Shown here: positions 7,914 through 17,506 of the stretch, piece by piece
Numbering within the stretch: the stretch's first letter is position 1
Layout of the letters: each line of letters begins with the position of its first letter
Assembly (NCBI RefSeq): GCF_015062615.1
Contig: NZ_SUUH01000002.1
Coordinates: 496,001 to 560,000, forward strand
Source of the DNA: Denitrobacterium detoxificans
Lineage (GTDB): Bacteria; Actinomycetota; Coriobacteriia; Coriobacteriales; Eggerthellaceae
Reading direction: 5' to 3'
DNA: 64,000 bases
Program-made: the position numbers and the translations under genes
The notes under the pieces: generated by a model
What the model was told of the DNA's origin: nothing
Database searches by the model: none
The model's input: only the letters and a program-made list of their open reading frames with translations

Positions 7914-8810
7914 ATGTCCAGCACACCAGTTTTTGGCCGTCTCATTCCGGCGATGGTCACCGCTTTTGATGAAAACCTGCAGGTTGACGTCGAGCAGAAC
8001 TGCAAGCTGGCCAAGCGTTTGCTCGATGGCGGGTGCGATTCCGTTCTGCTGTTCGGCACCACGGGCGAAGGTCCCACGATCCACGTGGAAAAGAAGCTCG
8101 AGGTCATCAAGGCCGTAGTCGATATGGTGGCTGGTCGCGCTCCCGTTATCGCGAATGTGGGCACGAACTGCACCGAAGACAGCATCGAAATGGCGAAGAA
8201 GGCTGCTGCCTGCGGCGTCGATGGCCTCATGGCCGTCGTACCGTTCTACAACAAGCCTCCGCAAGAGGGCCTGTATCGTCACTTCCGCGCCATTGCCGAA
8301 GCGGTCGACCTGCCTATCATCCTCTACAACATTCCCGGTCGTTGCGGTATCAACATGACGGCCGAAACCACGCTTCGCCTGGCGCGCGATTGCGCGAACA
8401 TCGTAGCCGTGAAAGAGGCATCGGGTAATCTCGATCAGATTGCCGAAATCTGCGATGCCGCTCCCGAGGGCTTTGTCGTGTACTCCGGCGACGACGCCCT
8501 CACGTATGAAGTAATGAAGCGGGGAGGCGTAGGGGTCATCTCCACTACGGCCAATTGCGCCCCCGCCGCTATGAAGAAGATCGTCGATAACGCCGCCCAG
8601 GGCAATTGGGAAGCCGCAGCCTCGGCACATGAGGCCATTCTCCCCTTGATGAAGGGCCTTTTCCTCACGGCAAATCCCATCCTGGTCAAGAAGGCGCTCA
8701 ACCTCCAGGGGTTCAATGTGGGCAGCCTTCGCCTGCCGCTTGTCGACGCAACACCCGAGCAGGCCGCGCAGCTTGCCGAGACCATGCGCGTGTGCGGAGT
8801 GCTCGACTAG
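7914..8810 (+). CDS. dapA: 4-hydroxy-tetrahydrodipicolinate synthase
   Basis: DapA condenses pyruvate with aspartate semialdehyde, the first committed step to diaminopimelate and lysine. The 298-residue TIM-barrel protein carries the GTTGEGPT motif (about 45), the tyrosine region VVPFYNKPPQEG and the Schiff-base lysine in VAVKEASGN (about 165). The frame is open back to 7845, but the ATG at 7914 has AAGGAGGA directly upstream and gives the family's usual length. The RNase J gene begins 15 bases after the stop, suggesting cotranscription. Confidence 0.97.
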   Translation: MSSTPVFGRLIPAMVTAFDENLQVDVEQNCKLAKRLLDGGCDSVLLFGTTGEGPTIHVEKKLEVIKAVVDMVAGRAPVIANVGTNCTEDSIEMAKKAAACGVDGLMAVVPFYNKPPQEGLYRHFRAIAEAVDLPIILYNIPGRCGINMTAETTLRLARDCANIVAVKEASGNLDQIAEICDAAPEGFVVYSGDDALTYEVMKRGGVGVISTTANCAPAAMKKIVDNAAQGNWEAAASAHEAILPLMKGLFLTANPILVKKALNLQGFNVGSLRLPLVDATPEQAAQLAETMRVCGVLD

Positions 8811-8825
8811 CAGTAAGGAAAGGTT

Positions 8826-10670
8826 TTGGAACAACAGAATAACCAGCCCGAACAGGGCACTGGTAAGCGTGGGCAGTCGCGTTCTTACAAGCACGTAGAC
8901 ATTCAGCGCGAGCGCCCCAAGCTGTCGAAAGAAGAGGGCGAAGCTCCCAAGCGCCGTCGTCGCACGAGCAAAAAGAAGCACCAGGCGCCCCAGGTCATGG
9001 CCGCAAAGAAGGATCCGAAGGCCAAGCTCAAGGTCATTCCGCTGGGTGGCCTGGATGCCATCGGCAAGAACATGACGGCCTTCGAGTGCAATGGCGACAT
9101 GGTGCTCGATGATGCCGGTCTCATGTTCCCCGACGACGACCATCCCGGTGTCGACCTCATTCTTCCCGACTACACCTACGTACTGGAAAACGCCGACAAG
9201 CTGCGCGGCATCGTGATCACGCATGGCCATGAAGACCATACCGGTTCGCTGCCGTACCTGCTGAAAGACCTGGACCGCCAGGTTCCCATCTATGGCACGA
9301 AGCTCACGCTTGGCCTTATCGAGGGCAAGTTCGCCGAGCATCGCATCAAGAATGCCAAGCTAATCGAGATCAAGCCTGGTCAGCGCATCCAGATGGGCTG
9401 TATCACCTGTGATTTCTTCGCAGTGAACCATTCCATCCCGGGCGCTGTGGGTATCTTCTTCCAGACGCCGGCCGGCACGGTGCTGCATACGGGCGACTTC
9501 AAGCTCGACCAGACGCCCATCGATGGTGTTACCACCGATTTCGGCGCGCTGGCTCGCTTTGGCAAGATGGGCGTCGACCTTATGATGAGCGACTCCACGA
9601 ATGCCACGGTCCCCACGTTCACGCCTTCCGAGGCCACCGTGGGCGTTACGCTGCGCAAGATCATCGCCCAGGCGAAGGGTCGCGTTATCATCGCCAGCTT
9701 TGCAAGCCACATTCACCGCTTGCAGCAGATTTGCGATGCAGCGGTTGCCGAGGGTCGTAAGGTGGTCGTCACGGGCCGTTCCATGGTGCAGAATACCGAT
9801 ATTGCCCGCAAGCTGGGGTATCTGAACGTGTCCGACGCCGACATTATCGACGCATACGATCTGAAGGGCATTCCGCCCGAGAAGGTCGTGGTCATGTGCA
9901 CCGGTTCGCAGGGCGAGCCCCTCTCCGCACTGGCGCGCATTGCCGCAGGTGAGCATAAGACCATCGAAATCGACCCGGGCGACACGGTCATCATTAGCGC
10001 TACGCCCGTGCCTGGCAACGAGAAGGCCGTTACGCGTGTCATCAACCTGCTTTCCAAGGTGGGCGCCGACGTGTTCGACAAAAGCCGTGCCCAGGTGCAC
10101 GTTTCCGGCCATGCGGGTCAGGAAGAGCTTAAGCTCGTGCTGTCTATCGTGAAGCCCAAGTGCTTCATGCCCGTGCATGGCGAGGCCACGCATTTGCGCG
10201 CCCATGCCAAGCTGGCTGCTGCTACCGGCGTGAACGAGGACAACATCTTCATCCTGGAAAATGGCGATACGCTCGAGCTTTCCGCCAAGGGCGTGCGTCG
10301 TGGCGAGCCTGTGGAAAGCGGCATCGTGTTTGTCGACGGCCTTTCCGTGGGCGACACCAGCCAGGACGTTCTGAACGAACGCAGTGCCATGGTCGAGCAG
10401 GGCATCGCCTCCGTTGCATGTGCCATCTCTTCCAAGACGGGCAAGATCACGGGCGACGTGGCCGTCCAGATGCGTGGCATTTCCGGTGGCGATGACGAGT
10501 ACCTGCTGGAAGACGCTGCTTCCGCCGTGCGTCACGGCTTGGAGAAGGCGCTTTCTAAGGGTGGCAAGAAGCGCGACTTGGAAAAGGCTTGCCGTCAGTC
10601 GCTGCAGTCCGTTCTGTGGGACCGCATCAAGCAGCGCCCCTTGGTCATCGTGAACTTGCTCGATATTTAG
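8826..10670 (+). CDS. rnj: Ribonuclease J with basic N-terminal extension
   Basis: A metallo-beta-lactamase/beta-CASP ribonuclease with endo- and 5'-3' exonuclease activity in mRNA decay and rRNA maturation. The zinc motif THGHEDHTG lies near residue 135, and later blocks include VNHSIPGAVG, HTGDFK and the C-terminal VHVSGHAGQEE. The best start is a TTG at 8826 behind AAGGAAAGG, giving 614 residues. The first 60 are lysine/arginine-rich (KRRRRTSKKK) and precede the usual RNase J start, as in other actinobacterial RNase J proteins. If the TTG is not used, the ATG at 8997 would give a conventional 557-residue enzyme. Confidence 0.95.
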   Translation: MEQQNNQPEQGTGKRGQSRSYKHVDIQRERPKLSKEEGEAPKRRRRTSKKKHQAPQVMAAKKDPKAKLKVIPLGGLDAIGKNMTAFECNGDMVLDDAGLMFPDDDHPGVDLILPDYTYVLENADKLRGIVITHGHEDHTGSLPYLLKDLDRQVPIYGTKLTLGLIEGKFAEHRIKNAKLIEIKPGQRIQMGCITCDFFAVNHSIPGAVGIFFQTPAGTVLHTGDFKLDQTPIDGVTTDFGALARFGKMGVDLMMSDSTNATVPTFTPSEATVGVTLRKIIAQAKGRVIIASFASHIHRLQQICDAAVAEGRKVVVTGRSMVQNTDIARKLGYLNVSDADIIDAYDLKGIPPEKVVVMCTGSQGEPLSALARIAAGEHKTIEIDPGDTVIISATPVPGNEKAVTRVINLLSKVGADVFDKSRAQVHVSGHAGQEELKLVLSIVKPKCFMPVHGEATHLRAHAKLAAATGVNEDNIFILENGDTLELSAKGVRRGEPVESGIVFVDGLSVGDTSQDVLNERSAMVEQGIASVACAISSKTGKITGDVAVQMRGISGGDDEYLLEDAASAVRHGLEKALSKGGKKRDLEKACRQSLQSVLWDRIKQRPLVIVNLLDI

Positions 10671-10679
10671 GCTGGCCTC

Positions 10680-10696
10680 GAAGTAGGTTATACTTC
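10680..10696. repeat. Short inverted repeat upstream of ftsK
   Basis: GAAGTA-GGTTA-TACTTC, a perfect 6-bp inverted repeat 37 bases before the ftsK start. It could be an operator or a small hairpin; no function can be assigned. Confidence 0.35.
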
Positions 10697-10733
10697 AACA
10701 AACGATTCTTAAACGCAGCAAAAGGAGTGTGAC

Positions 10734-13187
10734 GTGCCGCGCACAGGTAAGGGCACCTCATCTAAACAGGGAAGAAGCGCGCGTTCTAAGGCGCCTGTCG
10801 CCAGGCAAGCCGCGCGCTCGAATCAGGCCGCGGGCGATCGCTTTCTCGACGATCGCTCGCGTCGCGATATCGCAGGCGTCATCTGCGCCGTTATTGCCGT
10901 AGCGCTGTTCATCGTGTCCCTCATGCCGGGCTCGGGTATCATCACGCAATGGCTTTCCTCGGTTCTGCATATTGGCCTGGGCTTGGGCACCTATATCCTG
11001 CCTTTCGTCTTGGTGCTCATTGCCGTAAGCCTTATTTGGCGTAACGGCGAAACCCAGAATCGCATGTCGGCGCGCGTAACCGTGGGCCTCATCATTCTGT
11101 TTTTCGCCCTGCTGGTCATTCTTGCCGCGTATACGCCCGGCCTTTCGAGTGGCAATTTGCAGGTGCTGTTCAACCACGAGAACCTGGTGAGCCAAGGTGG
11201 CTACGTGGGTGCCTTGGTGGCCTACTTGTTCTTGCTGCTGTTCGGCCAGCTGGTAACCACCATCATCATGATCGGCGTTATCGCCGTGGCGCTCATCATC
11301 ATTGGGTTCTCGCTTTCCGACGTGGTCGACAAGATCCGCGCGCATGCCGCCGAGCTGCGCAATCCCGAATCGGAGCAGGACCCCAATGACGTCATGCCCG
11401 CTCCGGCGTACAAGCCCCTGGAAGTGGGCAGGAAGCGCCGCTCTTCGCGTGATGGCGCTCAGCGCGACCCCGTCATGAAGCGCGGCTCGAATGGCCGCGG
11501 TGCTTCTGCTGGCGTTACCCAGAAGATCGATTTCGGCGCCACGCCTGCGGAAACCGTTCCGCGTGCCGCTGCCGCGCGCGATGCCGCCGTTGAGTCGGGC
11601 AAGTCTGCCGCCCTCACGCGCAGGCTGGGCAAGCGTGCAACTACTGCCGCGGCTCCCAAGCGTTCCGCGGCTGCGGGTACGGTTGTTACCACGCCCAAGC
11701 CTTCCGAGGGCTTCGTTCTGCCCGATATGCAGCTCATCAAGTCCTCTGGCGCTAAGGTTGCCAGCAAGGAAACCGAGGAGACGCTGCGCGAGACGGCCAT
11801 GCTCCTGCAGAACACGCTGTCCGATTTCGGCGTCGATGCCGAGGTCGTTGGCTGGGCGGCAGGCCCTACGGTTACCCTGTTCAAGGTTTCCCTGCCTTCG
11901 GGCGTGCGCGTGAGCAAGGTGACGAACCTCACCGACGATATTGCGCTTGCCATGGCTTCGCAGGGCGTGCGCATCTTCAGCCCCATTCCCGGCACCAACT
12001 ACGTTGGCATCGAGGTGCCGAACGTGAAGCGTCGTTCCGTGCTGTTGGGTGACGTGCTGCCTCAGGCGGGGAAGAGCCCGTTGGAAGTTGCCATCGGCGA
12101 AGACGTCGAGGGCAATCCCATCGTGTCCGACCTGGCCAAGATGCCCCACCTGCTTATTGGCGGTACCACCGGTTCCGGTAAGTCGGTGTCCATCAATGGC
12201 ATGATCATGTCCATTCTCATGCGCGCTACGCCTGCCGAGGTGCGTTTCATCATGATCGACCCGAAGCGCGTTGAGTTCACGCCCTACAACGGCATTCCCC
12301 ATCTGTACGTTCCCGTTGTCACGGAATGCAAGGAAGCGGCCAGCGCGCTTTCCTGGGCCGTGGCCGAAATGGAGCGCCGCCTGAAGGTGTTTTCCAAGGT
12401 GGGCGCCAGGAACATTGGCCAGTACAACGCCAAGTGCCAGAACGGCATGCAGATAGGCGAGGAAGACGCCGAGCAGCTTCCCTACATCGTGATCATCATC
12501 GACGAGCTTGCCGACCTCATGATGAACGTGGGCAAGGAAGTCGAGTTCTCCATTAGCCGCTTGGCCCAGCTGGCGCGTGCCGCGGGCATCCATATGATCG
12601 TCGCCACGCAGCGCCCCTCCACGAACGTTGTTACGGGCCTGATCAAGGCAAACATTACGAACCGCATCGCCTTCAACGTGGCCAGCGGCATCGACAGCCG
12701 CGTTATCCTGGATACTCCGGGCGCCGAAAACCTCATTGGCTGGGGCGACATGCTTCTTTCGAAGCCTGAGTACTCCAAGCCCCAGCGCTTGCAGGGCTGC
12801 TTGGTTACCGAAGAGGAGATTTCCGCCGTCGTTGCCCACCTGAAGGAGCAGGGCGAGCCGGAATACCATCAGGAGATCCTGCAGACCAATGTCATCTCGC
12901 TGGGCGATACCGCGCCCGATGGCTCGGGTGGTTCGTCTACGGCCGACGACCCGCTTATCTGGGAGGCAGCCGATATCGTCGTCAATTCCGGATTGGGGTC
13001 TACTTCCAATATTCAGCGCCGTCTCAAAGTGGGTTATTCCCGAGCTGGGCGTATAATGGACATGCTTGAGGATAAGGGCATCGTTGGGCCTCCGAACGGC
13101 AGCAAGCCGCGTGAGGTTCTCGTCGACGCCATGGAATTGGAAACGTTGAAAGCGTTCGAACAGAACGACGCGAATACCGGGGAGTAA
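10734..13187 (+). CDS. ftsK: DNA translocase FtsK/SpoIIIE
   Basis: FtsK pumps DNA at the division septum and helps resolve chromosome dimers. The 817-residue protein has four predicted N-terminal membrane helices (about 45-190) and a basic, alanine-rich linker to about 310. The motor domain has Walker A GGTTGSGKS (about 480), the DPKRVEF block, Walker B IIIDELADLMM and the ATQRPS sensor. A C-terminal winged-helix gamma domain (SNIQRRLKVGYSRAGRIMDM) reads polarity sequences. The start is GTG at 10734 behind AAAGGAG. A RodZ-like gene starts two bases after the stop. Confidence 0.97.
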   Translation: MPRTGKGTSSKQGRSARSKAPVARQAARSNQAAGDRFLDDRSRRDIAGVICAVIAVALFIVSLMPGSGIITQWLSSVLHIGLGLGTYILPFVLVLIAVSLIWRNGETQNRMSARVTVGLIILFFALLVILAAYTPGLSSGNLQVLFNHENLVSQGGYVGALVAYLFLLLFGQLVTTIIMIGVIAVALIIIGFSLSDVVDKIRAHAAELRNPESEQDPNDVMPAPAYKPLEVGRKRRSSRDGAQRDPVMKRGSNGRGASAGVTQKIDFGATPAETVPRAAAARDAAVESGKSAALTRRLGKRATTAAAPKRSAAAGTVVTTPKPSEGFVLPDMQLIKSSGAKVASKETEETLRETAMLLQNTLSDFGVDAEVVGWAAGPTVTLFKVSLPSGVRVSKVTNLTDDIALAMASQGVRIFSPIPGTNYVGIEVPNVKRRSVLLGDVLPQAGKSPLEVAIGEDVEGNPIVSDLAKMPHLLIGGTTGSGKSVSINGMIMSILMRATPAEVRFIMIDPKRVEFTPYNGIPHLYVPVVTECKEAASALSWAVAEMERRLKVFSKVGARNIGQYNAKCQNGMQIGEEDAEQLPYIVIIIDELADLMMNVGKEVEFSISRLAQLARAAGIHMIVATQRPSTNVVTGLIKANITNRIAFNVASGIDSRVILDTPGAENLIGWGDMLLSKPEYSKPQRLQGCLVTEEEISAVVAHLKEQGEPEYHQEILQTNVISLGDTAPDGSGGSSTADDPLIWEAADIVVNSGLGSTSNIQRRLKVGYSRAGRIMDMLEDKGIVGPPNGSKPREVLVDAMELETLKAFEQNDANTGE

Positions 13188-13189
13188 GC

Positions 13190-14350
13190 ATGAGCGATAT
13201 GAGCTTCGGTGAAATACTTCGGCAAACGCGCGAGCGTAAGGGCCTCGACCTGTACGCTACCGCTCGTCGTCTTCGCATTCGTCCCGATATTCTGCGCGCC
13301 ATCGAGGAGGGCAATTTCGCCGCTATGCCGCCGCGTGGCTATACGCGCAACATGGTGAATGGATATGCCCGCTATCTGGGGCTGAACCCCACCGATATCA
13401 CGGGCATGTACATCGACGAGCTCTATGCGTATCAGTCGGGCATTTCCCGCGCGCATCAGCGTGGCACGGGGTTCGACATGTCCGCCGCTCCGGAAAATAC
13501 GCGCTTTCCGCATCGCGGGGGTACGTCCCGTCTGCGCGCTTCCGATCAGAATCTGAAGCCTCGTCGCCAGCAGCGTGACGGCGCTTCGCGTCGCCAGGTT
13601 GGCCGCAAGCGCAACGAGGGCGGCTACATGGATCGCCTGGAGAGCATGGAGCGCTCGCGTGGCGTGCCCCAGGTGAAGGGCAAGAAGGTTGGCGCTCCCG
13701 GTCGCGTTTCTCCGTCGCGTGGTTCCGTGCTGCCCCCGCAGTCGTTCGTGGGGCAATCGTCTTCTGCGCGCAATGCCGATGGGGCGGGGCGCTCCAAGCT
13801 TCCCTTCATCATTGCTGCGGCGGTCATTCTGGTCATCGTCATCATCGTCTGCTCGTTCCTCTTCTCGCATAAGTCGGAAAGCAGTTCGCAGGCTACCTCC
13901 ACTATGCCCGTAACGGGGCTTTCCGAGTCCGGCTCCAGCGCTTCCGACACCAGCGCTTCTAGCAGCTCCACGACTGGCTCCACTTCGTCCACCACCACGG
14001 AAGTCGCGCCTACGCAGGGCGAATTCACGTACACGGTGGCCGATGGCGGCTCCACGTACATCGAAGTGTATGTGGACGGAACGAACCAGGAAGCCGACAC
14101 GGTGGAAGGTCCTGCTACGAAGCAGTACACCTTTACGGATACGTTGCAGATTATCTGCGTCGACACCACCAGTGTTACCGTAACGGTCAATGGCGAGGAG
14201 CAGACGTTGGAACCGAATTCCAACGGCATCGTGAACGTCACGTACGAATTCTCCGATATCCTGGCCGAATGGAAGTCGGCTCACCCCGACGCCGTAAGCG
14301 ATACGGCATCCAGCACCAGCACGGCCACCACGTCATCTACCAGCGAGTAG
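13190..14350 (+). CDS. RodZ-like membrane protein with cytoplasmic helix-turn-helix
   Basis: 386 residues. Residues 1-75 form an Xre-type HTH like that of RodZ (FGEILRQTRERKGLDLYATA and the MPPRGYTRNMVNGYARYLGL turn). A basic linker (100-200) leads to a single membrane helix at 204-225. A Ser/Thr-rich extracellular stalk and a beta-rich C-terminal domain like the RodZ DUF4115 domain (about 275-360) follow. RodZ links MreB to the cell-wall machinery; no mreB is in the window, so the role here may be in division with FtsK. The ATG lies two bases past the ftsK stop, so the two are almost certainly cotranscribed. Confidence 0.82.
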   Translation: MSDMSFGEILRQTRERKGLDLYATARRLRIRPDILRAIEEGNFAAMPPRGYTRNMVNGYARYLGLNPTDITGMYIDELYAYQSGISRAHQRGTGFDMSAAPENTRFPHRGGTSRLRASDQNLKPRRQQRDGASRRQVGRKRNEGGYMDRLESMERSRGVPQVKGKKVGAPGRVSPSRGSVLPPQSFVGQSSSARNADGAGRSKLPFIIAAAVILVIVIIVCSFLFSHKSESSSQATSTMPVTGLSESGSSASDTSASSSSTTGSTSSTTTEVAPTQGEFTYTVADGGSTYIEVYVDGTNQEADTVEGPATKQYTFTDTLQIICVDTTSVTVTVNGEEQTLEPNSNGIVNVTYEFSDILAEWKSAHPDAVSDTASSTSTATTSSTSE

Positions 14351-14388
14351 GGCGTCTTCTCGCTGCGTTTGCATAGAAAGGTACCTAC

Positions 14389-14886
14389 ATGGCAAAAGAA
14401 TCCAGCTTCGACATCGTTTCCAGCGTTGACATGCAGGAAATCGACAATGCGTATGGCCAGGCCAAGAAAGAGCTGACCCAGCGTTACGACCTGAAGGATT
14501 CCGGTTCTAGCATTGCGCTCGACAAGCAGGCGAAAACCATCACAGTGAATGCGCCGAGCGATTTCGTGGCCGGCCAGGTTACCGACATCATCGCCAGCAA
14601 GCTCGTGAAGCGCTGCATCGACCTTTCTGCTATCAAGTGGGGCGCCTCCGAAAACGCTTCTGGCGGCACGGTGCGCAAGGTTGCCAACATCATCGAGGGC
14701 ATCGACCGCGACACCGCTGGCAAGATCAACAAGGACATCAAGGCCCAGAAGTTCAAGGCGAAGGTCACCATCGAAGGCGACAAGTTGCGCGTTTCCAGCG
14801 CCTCGAAGGATACCCTGCAGGATGTGATTTCCTTCGTTAAGGGCAACGACTACGGCCAGCCTCTGCAGTTCACTAATTACCGCTAG
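14389..14886 (+). CDS. yajQ: YajQ-family nucleotide-binding protein
   Basis: 165 residues covering the whole YajQ/DUF520 fold: the start SSFDIVSSVDMQEIDNAYGQ, the central KWGASENASGGTVRK segment and the end SKDTLQDVISFVKGNDYGQP followed by LQFTNYR. Family members bind c-di-GMP in Xanthomonas and Pseudomonas and have also been reported to bind RNA; the physiological role in actinobacteria is not settled. AGAAAGGT precedes the ATG. A second potential c-di-GMP-binding protein is encoded at 56793-58955. Confidence 0.93.
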   Translation: MAKESSFDIVSSVDMQEIDNAYGQAKKELTQRYDLKDSGSSIALDKQAKTITVNAPSDFVAGQVTDIIASKLVKRCIDLSAIKWGASENASGGTVRKVANIIEGIDRDTAGKINKDIKAQKFKAKVTIEGDKLRVSSASKDTLQDVISFVKGNDYGQPLQFTNYR

Positions 14887-14906
14887 TCTTTTGTGTTTCA
14901 AAGTCG

Positions 14907-14941
14907 CCGAGCGCACGCGTGTCCTGCACGTGGGCGCTCGG
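14907..14941. other. Stem-loop between yajQ and rimO
   Basis: CCGAGCGC (14907-14914) pairs with GCGCTCGG (14934-14941), and the inner CGCGTG/CACGTG region continues the stem around a TCCTG loop. No T-tract follows, so it is more likely an mRNA-stabilising or processing hairpin than an efficient terminator. Confidence 0.5.
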
Positions 14942-14964
14942 TTGCGTATGTACGAGGAAGTATC

Positions 14965-16254
14965 ATGAGCGTTTCGGAAGTAATATCAGTTCACATTCTC
15001 ACGATGGGATGCGCAAAGAACGAGGTCGACTCGGACAACATGCGCGTACGTCTTTCGGCTGCCGGGTATCGCATGGTCGAAGAGCCCGAAGATGCCCAGG
15101 CCGTTATCGTGAATACCTGTTCGTTCATCCAGAGCGCCACCGAGGAAAGCCTGCAGGCTATCTTCGAGATGGCAGGGCTTCCGGGCATGGAAACGGGCGA
15201 CGTGAAGCTTATCGTTGCTGGTTGCATGCCTGCCCGGTATGGCGACGACCTTGCTTCCGAGCTGAACGAGGCTTCCGCCTTCGTACCGTGCAGCAAGGAA
15301 GATGATATCGTGGCCATTCTGGATGCGTTGTTCCCACATCGTTCGAAGCTTGAAGAGACCGCTTCTGCGCCCGAGGTGCTTAGCGCGTACGTGAAGATTT
15401 CCGATGGCTGCAATCGCTTCTGCAGCTACTGCTCCATCCCGTACATCCGCGGTAGGTATCATAGCTTCCCGTTCGATCGCATCGATGCCGACGTTGCCGC
15501 GCAGATTGCGCGTGGCGCGCGCGAGATCGTTCTCATTGCGCAGGATACGGGCCGTTGGGGCGACGATTTCGAAGAGCCGTCCACGTTGGCCTGGCTCATG
15601 TCCACGTTGGCGCAGAAGTATCCCCAGACGTGGTTCAGGGTCATGTACCTGCAGCCCGAAGGCATCACCGACGAGCTGCTTGGCGCCATGCAGGCGCACG
15701 AGAACATTTGCTCGTACCTGGATATTCCGTTCCAGCATGCCAACGAGCGCATTCTGTCGCGCATGAACCGCAAGGGGAGTGCAGCCGAGTACCTGAAGCT
15801 CATCGCGCATATCCGCGAAATGGTGCCGGGCATCACGCTGCGCACTACGTTCATCGCCGGTTTCCCGGGGGAGTCGGAAGACGATTTCCAGGAGCTCTGC
15901 GATTTCGTGGAGGACGTCGACTTCGATTACGTGGGCGTGTTCCCCTATTCGCTCGAAGAAGGTACGCGTGCCGCCACGTTTGACGATCAGATTGACGACG
16001 ACGTGAAGATCGAGCGCGCTCAGGCCGTGCGCGACATCGCCGATGCCATCTCGCGCGAGCGCGTTGCCGCCCGCGTGGGCTCTCAGCTCGACGTGCTCGT
16101 TCTGGGCAGCGAGGAAGATGGCCAGCTCTTCGGCAGGGCGAAATGCCAGGCCCCCGATGTTGATGGCGTGGTGTACGTCCATCAGGGCGAAATCGGCGAT
16201 ATCGTGAGCGTAACCATCAACGATACGCTTATGTACGAAATGGAGGGCGAATAG
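14965..16254 (+). CDS. rimO: Ribosomal protein S12 methylthiotransferase RimO
   Basis: RimO adds a methylthio group to an aspartate of ribosomal protein S12. The 429-residue protein has the N-terminal UPF0004 domain with cysteines in TMGCAKNEVD, NTCSF and VAGCMPARYG. The radical SAM motif DGCNRFCSYCSIPYIRGRY (about 150) and a C-terminal TRAM domain follow. CAKNEVDSD distinguishes it from MiaB, which is encoded separately at 22654. The ATG at 14965 is preceded by GAGGAAG; an upstream in-frame ATG would start inside the preceding stem-loop region. The next gene starts one base after the stop. Confidence 0.96.
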   Translation: MSVSEVISVHILTMGCAKNEVDSDNMRVRLSAAGYRMVEEPEDAQAVIVNTCSFIQSATEESLQAIFEMAGLPGMETGDVKLIVAGCMPARYGDDLASELNEASAFVPCSKEDDIVAILDALFPHRSKLEETASAPEVLSAYVKISDGCNRFCSYCSIPYIRGRYHSFPFDRIDADVAAQIARGAREIVLIAQDTGRWGDDFEEPSTLAWLMSTLAQKYPQTWFRVMYLQPEGITDELLGAMQAHENICSYLDIPFQHANERILSRMNRKGSAAEYLKLIAHIREMVPGITLRTTFIAGFPGESEDDFQELCDFVEDVDFDYVGVFPYSLEEGTRAATFDDQIDDDVKIERAQAVRDIADAISRERVAARVGSQLDVLVLGSEEDGQLFGRAKCQAPDVDGVVYVHQGEIGDIVSVTINDTLMYEMEGE

Positions 16255-16255
16255 C

Positions 16256-17425
16256 ATGTCTCAGGCGGCTTCGCAGCGCGAAAAGCTCTGGACTCCGGCC
16301 AACAAGGTAACGCTGGCCCGCATTCTTCTCATTCCCTTCTTCGTTATCGCCATCATCAGCCCGTGGCCCGAATGGTTTCCGCAATGGGCCGACGCCGCCG
16401 TATGGAAGCCCTGGGTGGCTGCTGGCGTGTTCATTGCCATTGCCGCCACCGATTCCATCGATGGCCATCTGGCGCGTAGTCGCAACGAAGTAACCACGCT
16501 TGGCAAGTTCATGGATCCTCTTGCCGATAAGATCCTAGTCGCTTCGGCTCTTTTGGCTCTTATCGAATTGGGTGTTTTGCCTTCTTGGGTGGCACTCATT
16601 ATCTTGGCCAGAGAATTCATTGTGTCTGGCATTCGCATGCTTGCAGCCAGCCAGAACGTCGTCATCGCGGCTAGTTGGTATGGCAAGGCGAAGACGGTCA
16701 CGCAGATCATCGCCATCGTGTTGTTCATCATCAAGGACAGCCATCCCGTTACCGATCTTGGCTCCGTGCTGAGTAATGGCCTGTACCTGTTTAGCTGGTT
16801 CGTCATGCTCGTGGCCGTGGTGCTCACCATCGTCTCCATGCTCGACTACTTTGTTAAGGCGCGCGAGATTCTCGGGTTCGTACGTGCCGACGCCGGTCCG
16901 GGCGTGCAGGTTAAGACGGAGCTGGCCGAGCCGCGCCAGACCAACGAGGAGCTCGCTGCCGAGGTGGTTCGCATGGCCAATGAGTGCCATGCGGTTATTG
17001 GCACCGCCGAGAGCTGCACGGGTGGCCTCATCAGCGGCACGCTCACGCATATTCCGGGCTCTTCGGCCGTGGTTGCCGGTGGCATCGTGAGCTATTCCAA
17101 CGACGTGAAGAAGTCCCATCTGGGTGTTTTGGAGTCTACGCTTGCCGAGCATGGCGCCGTGAGCGAGGAAGTTGCCTGCCAGATGGCGAAGGGCGCGCGC
17201 GAGGCGTTGGGCGTCGATACTGCCGTGGCCGTTACGGGCATCGCGGGCCCTGGCGGTGCAGTTCCCGGTAAGCCGGTGGGCACTGTGTGGATTGGCTTGT
17301 CCGACGCGAATATGACGTTTGCGAAGCTCTATCACTTCGAGGGCGACCGCGAACGCGTGCGCGCCCAAACGGTTCACGAAGCGCTTCGCCTCGTTCGTGC
17401 ATCGCTTGCCACGTATTCGGAATAA
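16256..17425 (+). CDS. Fusion of phosphatidylglycerophosphate synthase and CinA C-terminal amidase
   Basis: One uninterrupted 389-residue frame joins two enzymes. Residues 1-215 are a CDP-alcohol phosphotransferase with membrane helices and the full catalytic motif D66-x2-D69-G70-x2-A-R74-x8-G83-x3-D87-x3-D91 (PgsA type). After a short linker, residues 225-389 form a CinA C-terminal/PncC domain (GTAESCTGGLISGTLTHIPG, AVTGIAGPGG, GTVWIGL), which deamidates nicotinamide mononucleotide in characterised members. The CinA N-terminal MoCF domain is absent. The fusion lies just upstream of recA, where free-standing pgsA and cinA genes often occur. A second complete pgsA homologue is at 46014-46664. 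Confidence 0.92.
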   Translation: MSQAASQREKLWTPANKVTLARILLIPFFVIAIISPWPEWFPQWADAAVWKPWVAAGVFIAIAATDSIDGHLARSRNEVTTLGKFMDPLADKILVASALLALIELGVLPSWVALIILAREFIVSGIRMLAASQNVVIAASWYGKAKTVTQIIAIVLFIIKDSHPVTDLGSVLSNGLYLFSWFVMLVAVVLTIVSMLDYFVKAREILGFVRADAGPGVQVKTELAEPRQTNEELAAEVVRMANECHAVIGTAESCTGGLISGTLTHIPGSSAVVAGGIVSYSNDVKKSHLGVLESTLAEHGAVSEEVACQMAKGAREALGVDTAVAVTGIAGPGGAVPGKPVGTVWIGLSDANMTFAKLYHFEGDRERVRAQTVHEALRLVRASLATYSE

Positions 17426-17506
17426 TCGCGCTAGCTTTTCGCAACCATTTCGCGACTTTTCTTGTGTCGCGCCGTCACTGCGCTCCTCGATTCTTAAGGT
17501 ACGTTC

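Noticed and set aside
7863..9341. 492-residue minus frame opposite dapA and rnj
   Set aside because: Crosses two confirmed + strand genes and has no start signal or motif.
10758..12869. 703-residue minus frame opposite ftsK
   Set aside because: Shadow of ftsK codon bias; composition rich in His, Gly and Arg with no domain.
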